A stretch of DNA of 64,000 nt, taken from assembly GCA_022771265.1 (NCBI GenBank), contig JALFCG010000136.1:19147-83146 (forward strand). The letters are read 5' to 3'. Source of the DNA: Prevotella sp. Lineage in GTDB: Bacteria; Bacteroidota; Bacteroidia; Bacteroidales; Bacteroidaceae. A program made the position numbers and the translations under genes. The notes below the pieces were generated by a model. That model ran no database searches, was not told the origin of the DNA, and was given only the letters and a program-made list of their open reading frames with translations. This document shows, in pieces, positions 26,423 through 35,116 of the stretch. Position 1 is the stretch's first letter, and each line of letters opens with the position of its first letter.

Positions 26423-28744
26423 ATGAACGTAATTACGAAAACAATTTCGTTGGCTGATGGAAGAACCATCACCATCGAGACCGGAAAAGTGGCAAAACAG
26501 TGCGACGGGTCTTGCGTGCTCCGTATGGGCAACACCGTTCTTTTAGCCACCGTTTGTGCCGCAAAAGATGCAGTTCCGGGTACAGATTTCATGCCTCTGC
26601 AGGTTGACTACAGAGAACAGTATGCAGCAGCAGGTCGATTCCCTGGAGGATTCACCAAAAGAGAAGGCAAGGCAAGTGACAATGAGATTCTCACCTCTCG
26701 CCTTGTGGACCGAGTGCTCAGACCTCTATTCCCCTCCAACTACCATGCTGAGGTGTATGTTAATGTGATGCTCTTGTCAGCCGATGGTGTTGACCAGCCC
26801 GATGCCCTCGCAGGCTTCGCCGCTTCAACAGCACTGGCTTGTTCAGATATTCCCTTTGAGTGCCCAATCAGTGAAGTGCGCGTAGCGCGAATCAATGGAG
26901 AATATGTCATCAATCCTACTTTCGAACAGATGAAGGATGCTGACATGGACATCATGGTAGGTGCTTCGGCTGAAAACATCATGATGGTTGAAGGTGAAAT
27001 GAAGGAAGTGACCGAACAGGACATGATCGGTGCCCTCAAGGCTGCAATGGTTGCCATCAAGCCTATGTGTGAACTGCAGACTGAACTGTCGAAAGAATTA
27101 GGAAAGGACGTGAAACGTGAATATGACCACGAGGTCAACGACGAGGATTTGAGAAAACAAATCAACGACGAACTTTACCAGCCTGTCTATGACATTACAA
27201 AACAGGCTTTGGACAAGCATGCACGACAGGATGCCTTCGACAAGATCATTGAGGACTTCAAGACCAAATACACTGAGGCTCACGCCGAGCTCAGCGAGGA
27301 CGAGCTTGAGGAAAAGGCTGCAGAGGCTGACCGCTACTACCACGACGTGATGCGTGACGCCATGCGACGCTGCATCCTCGATGAGGGAATACGTCTTGAC
27401 GGGCGAAAGACCGACGAAATCCGCCCCATCTGGTGCGAGGTAAGCCCTCTGCCAATGCCACACGGAAGCTCAATCTTCACACGTGGTGAGACACAGTCGC
27501 TCACTACCTGTACCCTTGGTACGAAACTTGACGAGAAGATGGTTGACGACGTACTCGACAAAAGCTATATGCGTTTCCTGCTCCACTATAACTTCCCACC
27601 GTTCTGCACAGGAGAGGCAAAGGCTTCAAGAGGTGTCGGCAGACGAGAAATAGGACATGGACATCTTGCTTGGCGCGCACTGAAGGGACAGATTCCTGCC
27701 GATTATCCTTACACCGTACGACTCGTGAGCCAGATTCTTGAGTCCAACGGCTCTTCTTCAATGGCAACGGTATGTGCCGGAACACTGGCACTGATGGATG
27801 CCGGCGTTCCAATGAATAAGCCTGTCAGCGGTATTGCAATGGGACTTATAAAGAACCCGGGAGAGGAAAAGTATGCTGTGCTTAGCGACATACTCGGAGA
27901 TGAGGACCACCTTGGCGATATGGATTTCAAGACAACGGGTACCATCGACGGTCTTACCGCAACACAGATGGACATAAAGTGTGACGGACTGTCGTTCGAG
28001 ATTCTTGAAAAGGCATTGATGCAGGCAAAGGCCGGACGTGAGCACATCCTGAAATGCCTCACCGACACTATTGCAGAGCCACGCGAGGAACTCAAGCCAC
28101 AGGTTCCACGTATCGTACAGATAGAGATTCCTAAGGAATTCATAGGAGCTGTCATCGGTCCAGGCGGAAAGATTATACAGCAAATGCAGGAAGACACTGG
28201 TGCTACCATCACTATCGACGAGGTTGACGGCGTAGGCAAGGTGCAGGTCAGCGGACCTAACAAGGAAAGCATCGACGGAGCACTGGCAAAGATTCGCTCC
28301 ATCGTGGCAATACCGGAAGTAGGTGAAATCTACGAGGGAACAGTACGTTCCATCATGCCTTATGGCTGCTTCGTGGAGATTCTGCCTGGCAAGGACGGAC
28401 TGTTGCACATCAGCGAAATCGACTGGAAGCGCCTTGAGACTGTCGAAGAGGCTGGCATCAAGGAAGGCGACAAGATAAAGGTGAAACTTTTGGAGATTGA
28501 CCCGAAGACCGGCAAGTACAAACTCTCCCATAGAGTGCTGCTTGAAAAGCCTGCCGACTATCAGGAACGTCCTGAGCGCCGTCCACGCGGCGAGCGTCCT
28601 GAGCGTCGTCCACGCGGTGAGCGTCCTGAACGTCGTCCACGCGGCGAGCGTCCTGAGCGTCGCCCACGTCCTGACTTCAATGAGAATCAGGAAAATCACG
28701 AGCCAAAAGATTTCAACGACTCGCTTGACAAAATGGAGTTCTAA
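26423..28744 (+). CDS. pnp: Polyribonucleotide nucleotidyltransferase
   Basis: This 773-residue exoribonuclease degrades RNA 3' to 5' using phosphate. It has two RNase PH-like domains (first with [15 protein letters not shown], second with [16 protein letters not shown] and [11 protein letters not shown]). The KH domain follows ([16 protein letters not shown], about residues 572-587), then an S1 domain ([17 protein letters not shown]). After S1 comes an unusual arginine-rich tail encoded by four 27-bp tandem repeats (unit RPERRPRGE) and an acidic end. The enzyme core looks complete. It has its own promoter box and is followed by an inverted repeat before ruvB. Confidence 0.97.
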   Translation: MNVITKTISLADGRTITIETGKVAKQCDGSCVLRMGNTVLLATVCAAKDAVPGTDFMPLQVDYREQYAAAGRFPGGFTKREGKASDNEILTSRLVDRVLRPLFPSNYHAEVYVNVMLLSADGVDQPDALAGFAASTALACSDIPFECPISEVRVARINGEYVINPTFEQMKDADMDIMVGASAENIMMVEGEMKEVTEQDMIGALKAAMVAIKPMCELQTELSKELGKDVKREYDHEVNDEDLRKQINDELYQPVYDITKQALDKHARQDAFDKIIEDFKTKYTEAHAELSEDELEEKAAEADRYYHDVMRDAMRRCILDEGIRLDGRKTDEIRPIWCEVSPLPMPHGSSIFTRGETQSLTTCTLGTKLDEKMVDDVLDKSYMRFLLHYNFPPFCTGEAKASRGVGRREIGHGHLAWRALKGQIPADYPYTVRLVSQILESNGSSSMATVCAGTLALMDAGVPMNKPVSGIAMGLIKNPGEEKYAVLSDILGDEDHLGDMDFKTTGTIDGLTATQMDIKCDGLSFEILEKALMQAKAGREHILKCLTDTIAEPREELKPQVPRIVQIEIPKEFIGAVIGPGGKIIQQMQEDTGATITIDEVDGVGKVQVSGPNKESIDGALAKIRSIVAIPEVGEIYEGTVRSIMPYGCFVEILPGKDGLLHISEIDWKRLETVEEAGIKEGDKIKVKLLEIDPKTGKYKLSHRVLLEKPADYQERPERRPRGERPERRPRGERPERRPRGERPERRPRPDFNENQENHEPKDFNDSLDKMEF
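28568..28675 (+). repeat. 27-bp tandem repeat inside pnp (4 copies)
   Basis: Four in-frame copies of a 27-bp unit encode RPERRPRGE three times and a diverged fourth, RPERRPRPD. Copies differ by only a few third-base changes, so recent slippage or recombination is likely, and copy number may vary between strains. Confidence 0.9.
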
Positions 28745-28754
28745 GAATGAATTA

Positions 28755-28866
28755 AATGAAGAATGAAGAGTGAAGAATGAAGAATAAACTGTGCACAATC
28801 TGAGTTTATCCCATTCTTCATTCTTTATTCTTCATTTATATTCTTCACTCTTCATTCTTCATTTAC
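28755..28866. repeat. Inverted GAAGAGTGAAGAATGA repeat between pnp and ruvB
   Basis: The left arm (28755-28790) has repeated AATGAAGA/GAGTGAAGA units. The right arm (28803-28866) has the complementary TTCATTCTTC/TTCACTC units, and AATAAACT / AGTTTAT closes the inner stem. The same core occurs at 41642 and at the 3' end of sufC, so it belongs to a repeat family scattered in this genome. There is no T tract for a classical terminator. Confidence 0.75.
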
Positions 28867-28867
28867 A

Positions 28868-29899
28868 ATGGCAAACGACAATTTCGACATACATGAGGAA
28901 CAGCATTTCAGTCCTGTTGAAAAGGATTATGAAAACGCTTTACGTCCTCTAAACTTCGGAGACTTCAGCGGACAGAACAAGGTGGTAGAAAACCTCCAAG
29001 TGTTTGTTGAGGCAGCAAAATACCGTGGCGAACCACTCGACCACACGTTGCTTCACGGTCCTCCTGGACTGGGAAAGACAACACTTAGCAACATCATTGC
29101 CAACGAACTCGGTGTCGGTTTCAAAATCACAAGCGGACCTGTACTTGACAAGCCAGGTGACCTTGCCGGAATACTTACCTCGTTAGAGAAGAACGACGTG
29201 TTGTTCATTGACGAAATACATCGTCTTTCTCCAGTCGTGGAGGAGTATCTCTATTCGGCAATGGAAGATTATCGCATTGATATCATGATTGACAAAGGTC
29301 CTTCAGCACGTTCCATACAGATTGACCTTAACCCGTTCACACTTGTTGGAGCTACAACACGCAGCGGACTTCTTACCGCTCCGCTCCGTGCCCGTTTTGG
29401 TATAAACCTCCACTTGGAATATTATGACCCCGAAACCCTCTCAAGAATCCTGCTGCGTTCGGCAAGCATCCTGAGAGTGCCCATCGACTACGAGGCTGCT
29501 ATGGAGATAGCACGACGTAGCCGAGGAACGCCACGTATAGCCAATGCCTTGCTGCGTCGAGTGCGCGACTTTGCACAGGTGAAGGGAAATGGACGTATCG
29601 ACACCGAAATCACCAAGGTGGCACTGACAGCATTGAATATTGACCGCTATGGCCTTGACGAGACCGACAACAAGATTCTCCTTACAATCATCGACAAGTT
29701 CAAGGGCGGTCCTGTGGGTGTCACAACCATCGCCACGGCCATCGGCGAGGACGCCGGCACCGTTGAGGAGGTTTACGAGCCATATCTCATCATGGAAGGT
29801 TTCATCAAACGCACACCGCGCGGACGAATGGTCACTGAACTTGCATATAAACACTTCGGACGAAATATCTATTCGCAGGAGCTGGAATTGGAGTTTTAA
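28868..29899 (+). CDS. ruvB: Holliday junction branch-migration ATPase RuvB
   Basis: This is a 343-residue AAA+ motor that, with RuvA, drives branch migration of Holliday junctions in recombination repair. Walker A is GPPGLGKTT (residues 64-72) and Walker B is [10 protein letters not shown]. Sensor 1 is GATTRSGLL, and the arginine finger region is TAPLRARFG. The C-terminal winged helix carries [14 protein letters not shown]. Length is standard. The start lies directly after the inverted repeat at 28755-28866. coaD follows after 3 bases, suggesting co-transcription. No ruvA or ruvC is nearby. Confidence 0.97.
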   Translation: MANDNFDIHEEQHFSPVEKDYENALRPLNFGDFSGQNKVVENLQVFVEAAKYRGEPLDHTLLHGPPGLGKTTLSNIIANELGVGFKITSGPVLDKPGDLAGILTSLEKNDVLFIDEIHRLSPVVEEYLYSAMEDYRIDIMIDKGPSARSIQIDLNPFTLVGATTRSGLLTAPLRARFGINLHLEYYDPETLSRILLRSASILRVPIDYEAAMEIARRSRGTPRIANALLRRVRDFAQVKGNGRIDTEITKVALTALNIDRYGLDETDNKILLTIIDKFKGGPVGVTTIATAIGEDAGTVEEVYEPYLIMEGFIKRTPRGRMVTELAYKHFGRNIYSQELELEF

Positions 29900-29902
29900 T
29901 AT

Positions 29903-30337
29903 ATGACAGGAATATTTACAGGCAGTTTTGACCCATATACTGTAGGACATGACGATATCCTGCGTCGCGCCCTTCCGCTTTTCGACCGCATTGTCATTGG
30001 CATTGGGGTGAACGAGCGGAAGAGCTATATGCAGAACGCAGAAGAACGTCTAAAGACTATTAATGCTATCTATGCTGACGAGCCGAAGGTGGAGGTGAAG
30101 ACTTACAGCGACCTCACCATCGACTTCGCCCGCCGTGAGAATGCAAGGTTCATTATTAAGGGAGTGCGGTCAGTGAAAGATTTTGAATACGAACGCGACC
30201 AGGCTGACATCAATCGCCAGCTGTCGGGCATAGAGACCCTTTTGCTTTATGCCGACCCGCGCTATTCCGCTGTGTCGTCGAGTATGGTGCGCGAACTAAT
30301 CCATTTCGGTCAGGACGTAAGCCACTTCCTGCCTTAG
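29903..30337 (+). CDS. coaD: Pantetheine-phosphate adenylyltransferase
   Basis: This 144-residue enzyme transfers AMP from ATP to 4'-phosphopantetheine to form dephospho-CoA. The nucleotidyltransferase motif GSFDPYTVGH is at residues 7-16, and the second signature appears as YSAVSSSMVREL near the C-terminus. KGVRSVKDFEYE is the usual substrate-binding segment. It is slightly short of the typical 155-160 residues but not truncated within a motif. The last four bases overlap the end of the convergent SPFH gene. Confidence 0.95.
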   Translation: MTGIFTGSFDPYTVGHDDILRRALPLFDRIVIGIGVNERKSYMQNAEERLKTINAIYADEPKVEVKTYSDLTIDFARRENARFIIKGVRSVKDFEYERDQADINRQLSGIETLLLYADPRYSAVSSSMVRELIHFGQDVSHFLP

Positions 30338-31287
30338 TTAACTCCCGTGTTTACTACCGGCTGCGCTGAATCGTCACCGCAGAGCACGACCATAAGGTTG
30401 CTGACCATGGCAGCCTTCTTGTCGTCGTCAAGCGTTACCACACCGTCGGCAGAGAGCTTGTCGAGAGCCATCTTCACCATTGACACTGCGCCTTCCACGA
30501 TTTTCTCTCGTGCCGTGATTATTGCGCTTGCCTGTTGGCGACGTAGCATGACCGCTGCAATCTCCGGTGCGTACGCAAGATAGTTGATGCGCGCTTCCAC
30601 TACCTCTATACCAGCCATAGAGAGTCGCTCGTCGAGTTTTGCCTCAAGCTGCTGGTTAATCTCATTGCCGCCGTCACGCAGGGTGATGGCATTTGAGTTT
30701 TCGGTGTCATCGTCGTAAGCATATTTTCCTGCCACTTCGCGCAGTGCGGCGTCGCTTTGTATCTTCACGAAGTTCTCGAAAGCCTTCATCACTCCTGCCA
30801 CATTGGTTCCGACCACCTGCCCGTTCTTTGCCGGGTCTCCGGCAATGGTTTGCGAGTCAATCTCAAACATTGCCTTATATGTGTCCTTGAGCTTCCATAC
30901 GAGCATAAGACCTATCATCACTGGGTTGCCGGTCTTGTCGTTCACCTTTATTGGCTCCGCGTCAAGGTTTCTTGCCCGAAGCGAGAGTTTCTTTGAAGTA
31001 AGGAAAGGGTTCACCCAAAAGTATCCTGTTTTAGTGAACGTTCCCTTGTATTTCCCGAAGAACAGCAATACGCGTGCCTCGTTAGGCTCAAGCATGAGAA
31101 ATCCTCCCCATACGAAGAAGCTTGCGATGAATACAACAACGGCTATCGTCACCATTGCAAACACCTCTTCCACACCGGCCCAAATGCCGATGCCTATTGA
31201 ACCGAATGTCATCGCCAATGCCACAAAGAGCATAATAAATCCGTTTAATGTCGTGCCATTGAAGGCATATTCTTTCTTTTCTTCCAT
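30334..31287 (-). CDS. SPFH/band 7 domain membrane protein
   Basis: This 317-residue stomatin/prohibitin-like protein has two N-terminal hydrophobic segments (about residues 14-36 and 42-66, possibly a hairpin). An SPFH domain follows (LEPNEARVLLFFGKYKGT, then GNPVMIGLMLVWKL), and then a helical region (LDERLSMAGIEVVEARINYLAYAP) typical of the assembly part. Such proteins form ring or cage scaffolds in the inner membrane and often modulate membrane proteases. No NfeD or FtsH partner gene is adjacent, so its partner is unknown. A -7 box is at 31350-31357. Confidence 0.92.
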   Translation of the reverse strand: MEEKKEYAFNGTTLNGFIMLFVALAMTFGSIGIGIWAGVEEVFAMVTIAVVVFIASFFVWGGFLMLEPNEARVLLFFGKYKGTFTKTGYFWVNPFLTSKKLSLRARNLDAEPIKVNDKTGNPVMIGLMLVWKLKDTYKAMFEIDSQTIAGDPAKNGQVVGTNVAGVMKAFENFVKIQSDAALREVAGKYAYDDDTENSNAITLRDGGNEINQQLEAKLDERLSMAGIEVVEARINYLAYAPEIAAVMLRRQQASAIITAREKIVEGAVSMVKMALDKLSADGVVTLDDDKKAAMVSNLMVVLCGDDSAQPVVNTGVN

Positions 31288-31349
31288 TTTTATATAATTT
31301 TATTATCGTATTTACTGAGCCTCCTTAACTCCTTTCAATAATTCAGACA

Positions 31350-31357
31350 CAAATATA
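31350..31357 (-). promoter_or_regulatory. -7 box for the SPFH gene
   Basis: The minus strand reads TATATTTG, an exact TAnnTTTG, 63 bases before the start codon. Confidence 0.5.
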
Positions 31358-31492
31358 CGCAAAAAACTACCAAATATTACTCTTTTTTAGTAATATTAGC
31401 AATATTTCTACGTTTTTATTGAAAAAAATCAGTCCATAAGGGTTAGGTTTTTCCATTCCCGATTGTTATAGAGATAAACAACAAAAAATAGA

Positions 31493-31981
31493 ATGAATGT
31501 AAAGATAGACGCTGGACAGCTTTTCGTTGACCATTCGGCAAAGATGAACATCGTGGCTAGGCTTGTTCTCGGCGACAAGCAGGAAGCCGAGGATGCGGTG
31601 GCTGACGTTTTTGCTGATGTAGCAAACGGAAAAATCAACTGGCATGACGATAACGTGGAGGCAGTGCTCATGACCTGCCTGCGCAACCGTTGCATGAACA
31701 TCCTGCGAAGGAAGTCCATCTACGAGCGTGTCAAGCAGTTCGCGAGGCTTGACGACATAGTGGAAACCCCTTCAATGGAGAAAGAGACTGACAGGGTGAC
31801 GCAGATTGGAGCATTCATCGATTCCCGACTGTCGCCACAGACAGCACGCATCGTAAGGATGCACTACCAACAGCGTCTGAAGTACCGCGAAATCTCACAA
31901 GAGCTGGGCATCAGCGAAACAGCTGTCTATAAGCATCTATCAAAAGCGATTATCAAACTCAGAATGAAATTTAATCCCTAA
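31493..31981 (+). CDS. ECF RNA polymerase sigma factor
   Basis: This 162-residue ECF sigma factor has region 2 (FVDHSAKMNIVARLVLGD, QEAEDAVADVFADV) and region 4 (LSPQTARIVRMHYQQRLKY, then the helix-turn-helix LGISETAVYKHLSKA). It is followed after 5 bases by a small membrane protein with an STN-like C-terminal domain and then by a TonB-type receptor. This suggests an autoregulated cell-surface signalling unit. No consensus housekeeping box is visible upstream. Confidence 0.92.
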   Translation: MNVKIDAGQLFVDHSAKMNIVARLVLGDKQEAEDAVADVFADVANGKINWHDDNVEAVLMTCLRNRCMNILRRKSIYERVKQFARLDDIVETPSMEKETDRVTQIGAFIDSRLSPQTARIVRMHYQQRLKYREISQELGISETAVYKHLSKAIIKLRMKFNP

Positions 31982-31986
31982 CGACA

Positions 31987-32568
31987 ATGGACAAGACAAA
32001 AAGAATAATTGACATGACTGAACATCCCGAGCGTTACTCGGAGGATGAGCTGCGCCAGCTACTTATGGATGACGAGGAAGGACGGAAAATCTACCGCACT
32101 ATCTGCGAGCTCTGCGCTGCCCTCGATGGCAGTGCTGCAGTCGCTACAAGGCGATTGCCGCTGGTGGGGAAAATTGCCGCCGTCTTTGTTGGCGTGTGCC
32201 TTCTTTCCGGACTCGCCTATGCCGCTGTCACAACAGGAATGCTTGGCAACGCAGGGGAAAAGCCTGCAGAAGAGAAAGCGCCTGCAGCTACAGTCAAAGT
32301 GGAAAAAGGCGTAGTCAACGTGCAAGAGGAAGAGCCCGAAATAACTGAAGTCGTCAAGACCTACGAGGATGTTACGCTCAAGGAAATAGTCGGTGACCTT
32401 GCCTCGTTCTATAATCTTAACGTGAGCTACAAGTCCGATAAGGCAGCAAGCCTCCGCCTATATTTCCGTCTCGACACCCGACGCGGCTTGGAACAGGTGA
32501 TAAGCCAGCTCAACTCATTCGACAATATCAACATAACAATAAATGGAGACACCCTAACGGTGGAATAG
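31987..32568 (+). CDS. Small anti-sigma-like membrane protein with STN/DUF4974-like domain
   Basis: This 193-residue protein has an N-terminal cytoplasmic helical part (1-55) and one membrane helix (about 59-79, IAAVFVGVCLLSGLAYAAV). A charged linker follows, then a C-terminal STN/DUF4974-like domain (about 120-193: TLKEIVGDLASFYNLNVSY ... FDNINITINGDTLTVE). The central FecR domain found in most Bacteroidota anti-sigma factors is absent, and the protein is much shorter than the usual 300-330 residues. Position between sigma gene and receptor gene (5 and 4 bases apart) strongly supports an anti-sigma role. Confidence 0.8.
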   Translation: MDKTKRIIDMTEHPERYSEDELRQLLMDDEEGRKIYRTICELCAALDGSAAVATRRLPLVGKIAAVFVGVCLLSGLAYAAVTTGMLGNAGEKPAEEKAPAATVKVEKGVVNVQEEEPEITEVVKTYEDVTLKEIVGDLASFYNLNVSYKSDKAASLRLYFRLDTRRGLEQVISQLNSFDNINITINGDTLTVE

Positions 32569-32572
32569 CATC

Positions 32573-35116
32573 ATGAACCATCTTTTCTCTATAGCACTTC
32601 TGCTTTTGGCGTTTCCCTTCACGGGCAATGCCCAGCGTTTGTCACGTAACTATAAGGACCAGTCGATGTCGAAGGTGCTCATCGACCTTGACCGCGCTTC
32701 TTCGCATTATCATATCAGCTTCATCTATAATGAGCTTGAGGACTTCACCGTCACCAAGCAATTCGACGACCGTCCCGTGGTCGATGCCCTTCGCGACGTG
32801 ATAGGCTTCTATCCTATATCCATGCACATTGGCGACAGCCTTATCTCAGTGGAGTGTATCGACAAGAGCCGACGAAGGCTCACGGGACAGCTCATCGATG
32901 AGAACCAGCGTCCGGTGGTGTTTGCCAACATCCAGCTTCTCTCGCTTGCCGACACCACATTCATCACCGGTGGAGTGAGCAATGAGAACGGGCAGTTTGT
33001 CATTCCCTGCAATATGGGTAAAGCCTTGATGCGTGTCACGTGCATCGGCTTCAAACCCGTTGAGCGCACTGTAGCCATCGGCGATGCAGGAACCATAGCG
33101 ATGAAAGGCGACCAGTATGCCATCAACGGCGTTGTAGTGAAGGGTCATCACCGCGTCGATAAGGTTGACCGTTCCATCTTCACCTTTTCTGATGAACAGA
33201 AGAAGAACGCACGACAGACGCAGGAGATACTCACCTCTCTTCCCGGCTTGCGTTTCGACGCGCTCACCGGCAAGCTCAACACCATGACGGGGAAGTCGCT
33301 GAAGATACTCGTCAACGGCGTGGAAGCCACCGACAACGACCTCAAGAGCATACCGGTGGAAAAGATAAAGAATGTGGAATATTACACCATTCCACCAGCA
33401 CGCTATGCCGATGTGGGCACTCTCATCAACATCAAGACGCAACCGCTCGACGCAGGCTATGCTGCCGGTTTCGACGTGATGCAGGCTCTGTGGACAGCCT
33501 TTAACAACACCAATCTCTACGTGCGCTACAACAAAGGCAACCACCAGATTGCCTTCGACTATGGCATGCAGTATCGCAACAACGCCAATTGCGAGAGCGA
33601 AGACACTTATGTCTTTACCGATGGAACCGCCGTTTCTGACTATCTTTACCGTGGCGACTACCATTTTGGCTACTGTACTCAGGACTTCAACCTTAAATAC
33701 ATGTATAACAAGGATAATGACCTGACGTTCCAGGCAAAGTTCTCTCCAAACCTCTTCACGCAGTTCTGGCGCACCGACAATAAGATTGAGGCACACAATA
33801 ACCCGCTTTGGCAGGACGGCGAAGGACGGCTGGAAAGGAAAGTGCGCAGTTTTGGACCTTCACTCGACCTCTATCTCAACAAGAAGCTCAACGGCAATCA
33901 GGAACTAACGGTCGATGTCGTGGGCACATATTTCCACAACTCCCAGAATGACCACAACCGCCAGTGGACTTCTGATGCCAATGAAGTATTAATCGACGAC
34001 GACATGCGCGCCAAGAACGACAAAGTCTCCCTTATAGGCGAACTTGCCTACACCAAGTCGTGGGGCGCTACCAACCTTTCGCTTGGCTATAAGGCGACAC
34101 TCGCAAAGTCTGACTATAAGATTCGCAACATGCTCTCCGACTACAACGAGTATGCCTACACGTCGCGTAACGATAACCACTATCTATATGGTGAAATCGC
34201 CGGAAAACTCAACAAGTTGTCCTACAGGCTCGGCATAGGAGGTACTTACGTGAACACCGACAACGACGAGACCGACTACACCAAGTTCTACTTCACGCCC
34301 AAACTCGTGTTGTCATACCCGATAAAGAACGGTCAGCTACAGTTTGAGGTAAGGTCGAATCCTGTATTGCCAACCATCTCACAGCTCAGCAACAGTGCGA
34401 AAATATACATCCCGGGGCTCATCGAGCGCGGAAACCCCTATTTGGAGTCGGGCAATGACAATTGTGCAATACTATCGCTCAACCTCTCCCATCCATATTT
34501 CGACCTCTACACCCAGCTCCTTGCTGACTACATCACCAACCCCATTTGCACCAGTTTCAAATGGGACAAGGTCGGCGACGAACGCTGTATCGTCATGTCG
34601 CCACTCAATGGCAACTACGAACTGCAGTATGGAGGTATGGTATGGGGTAGGCTGAAACCGTTCAAATCAGAACTATTTACCATTGGAGTATATGTAGGAG
34701 CATGGAACGACACTTACAAGAGCGACATCGTTGGCCGCCAGTCACACTTCCGCTTGCCCATCAACTGGGAAATTGGTTTCCGTAAAGGGCGCTTTGGAGC
34801 GTCGTGGTACTTTACCACGGTGACTAAGAGCATCAATGGTCCGTTTTTGCATAAGAGTGAGAACAATAGCGACCTCTCCGTGTTCTATCAGCACAAGCAG
34901 TTCAGGGCACAGCTCACGAGTGTATTCTTCCTGCGCACACCTCATTATGAATCAGAGACACTGCCTAACGATATCATCCAGTTCCGTCATTGGAATGAGA
35001 TACCCGACCAGCGCTCCATGGTGTGCCTCACCCTTAGCTACAACATCTTCTCAGGAAAGCAGAAGAATGTAGAACAGAAAATCAACAACCGCGACTGGGA
35101 CAAGGGAACACTCTGA
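32573..35116 (+). CDS. TonB-dependent receptor-like outer-membrane protein with STN and regulatory domains
   Basis: This 847-residue outer-membrane protein has a signal peptide (FSIALLLLAFPFTGNA) and an N-terminal STN-like domain (MSKVLIDLDRASSHYHISF). A carboxypeptidase-regulatory-like domain (LTGQLIDENQRPVVFANIQL) and a plug (ILTSLPGLRFDALTGKL) follow, then a long barrel. No SusD gene follows, so it is not a SusCD pair. It is the third gene of a sigma/anti-sigma/receptor unit. The ligand is unknown. Its 3' end overlaps the convergent heparinase-like gene by 35 bases. Confidence 0.88.
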   Translation: MNHLFSIALLLLAFPFTGNAQRLSRNYKDQSMSKVLIDLDRASSHYHISFIYNELEDFTVTKQFDDRPVVDALRDVIGFYPISMHIGDSLISVECIDKSRRRLTGQLIDENQRPVVFANIQLLSLADTTFITGGVSNENGQFVIPCNMGKALMRVTCIGFKPVERTVAIGDAGTIAMKGDQYAINGVVVKGHHRVDKVDRSIFTFSDEQKKNARQTQEILTSLPGLRFDALTGKLNTMTGKSLKILVNGVEATDNDLKSIPVEKIKNVEYYTIPPARYADVGTLINIKTQPLDAGYAAGFDVMQALWTAFNNTNLYVRYNKGNHQIAFDYGMQYRNNANCESEDTYVFTDGTAVSDYLYRGDYHFGYCTQDFNLKYMYNKDNDLTFQAKFSPNLFTQFWRTDNKIEAHNNPLWQDGEGRLERKVRSFGPSLDLYLNKKLNGNQELTVDVVGTYFHNSQNDHNRQWTSDANEVLIDDDMRAKNDKVSLIGELAYTKSWGATNLSLGYKATLAKSDYKIRNMLSDYNEYAYTSRNDNHYLYGEIAGKLNKLSYRLGIGGTYVNTDNDETDYTKFYFTPKLVLSYPIKNGQLQFEVRSNPVLPTISQLSNSAKIYIPGLIERGNPYLESGNDNCAILSLNLSHPYFDLYTQLLADYITNPICTSFKWDKVGDERCIVMSPLNGNYELQYGGMVWGRLKPFKSELFTIGVYVGAWNDTYKSDIVGRQSHFRLPINWEIGFRKGRFGASWYFTTVTKSINGPFLHKSENNSDLSVFYQHKQFRAQLTSVFFLRTPHYESETLPNDIIQFRHWNEIPDQRSMVCLTLSYNIFSGKQKNVEQKINNRDWDKGTL

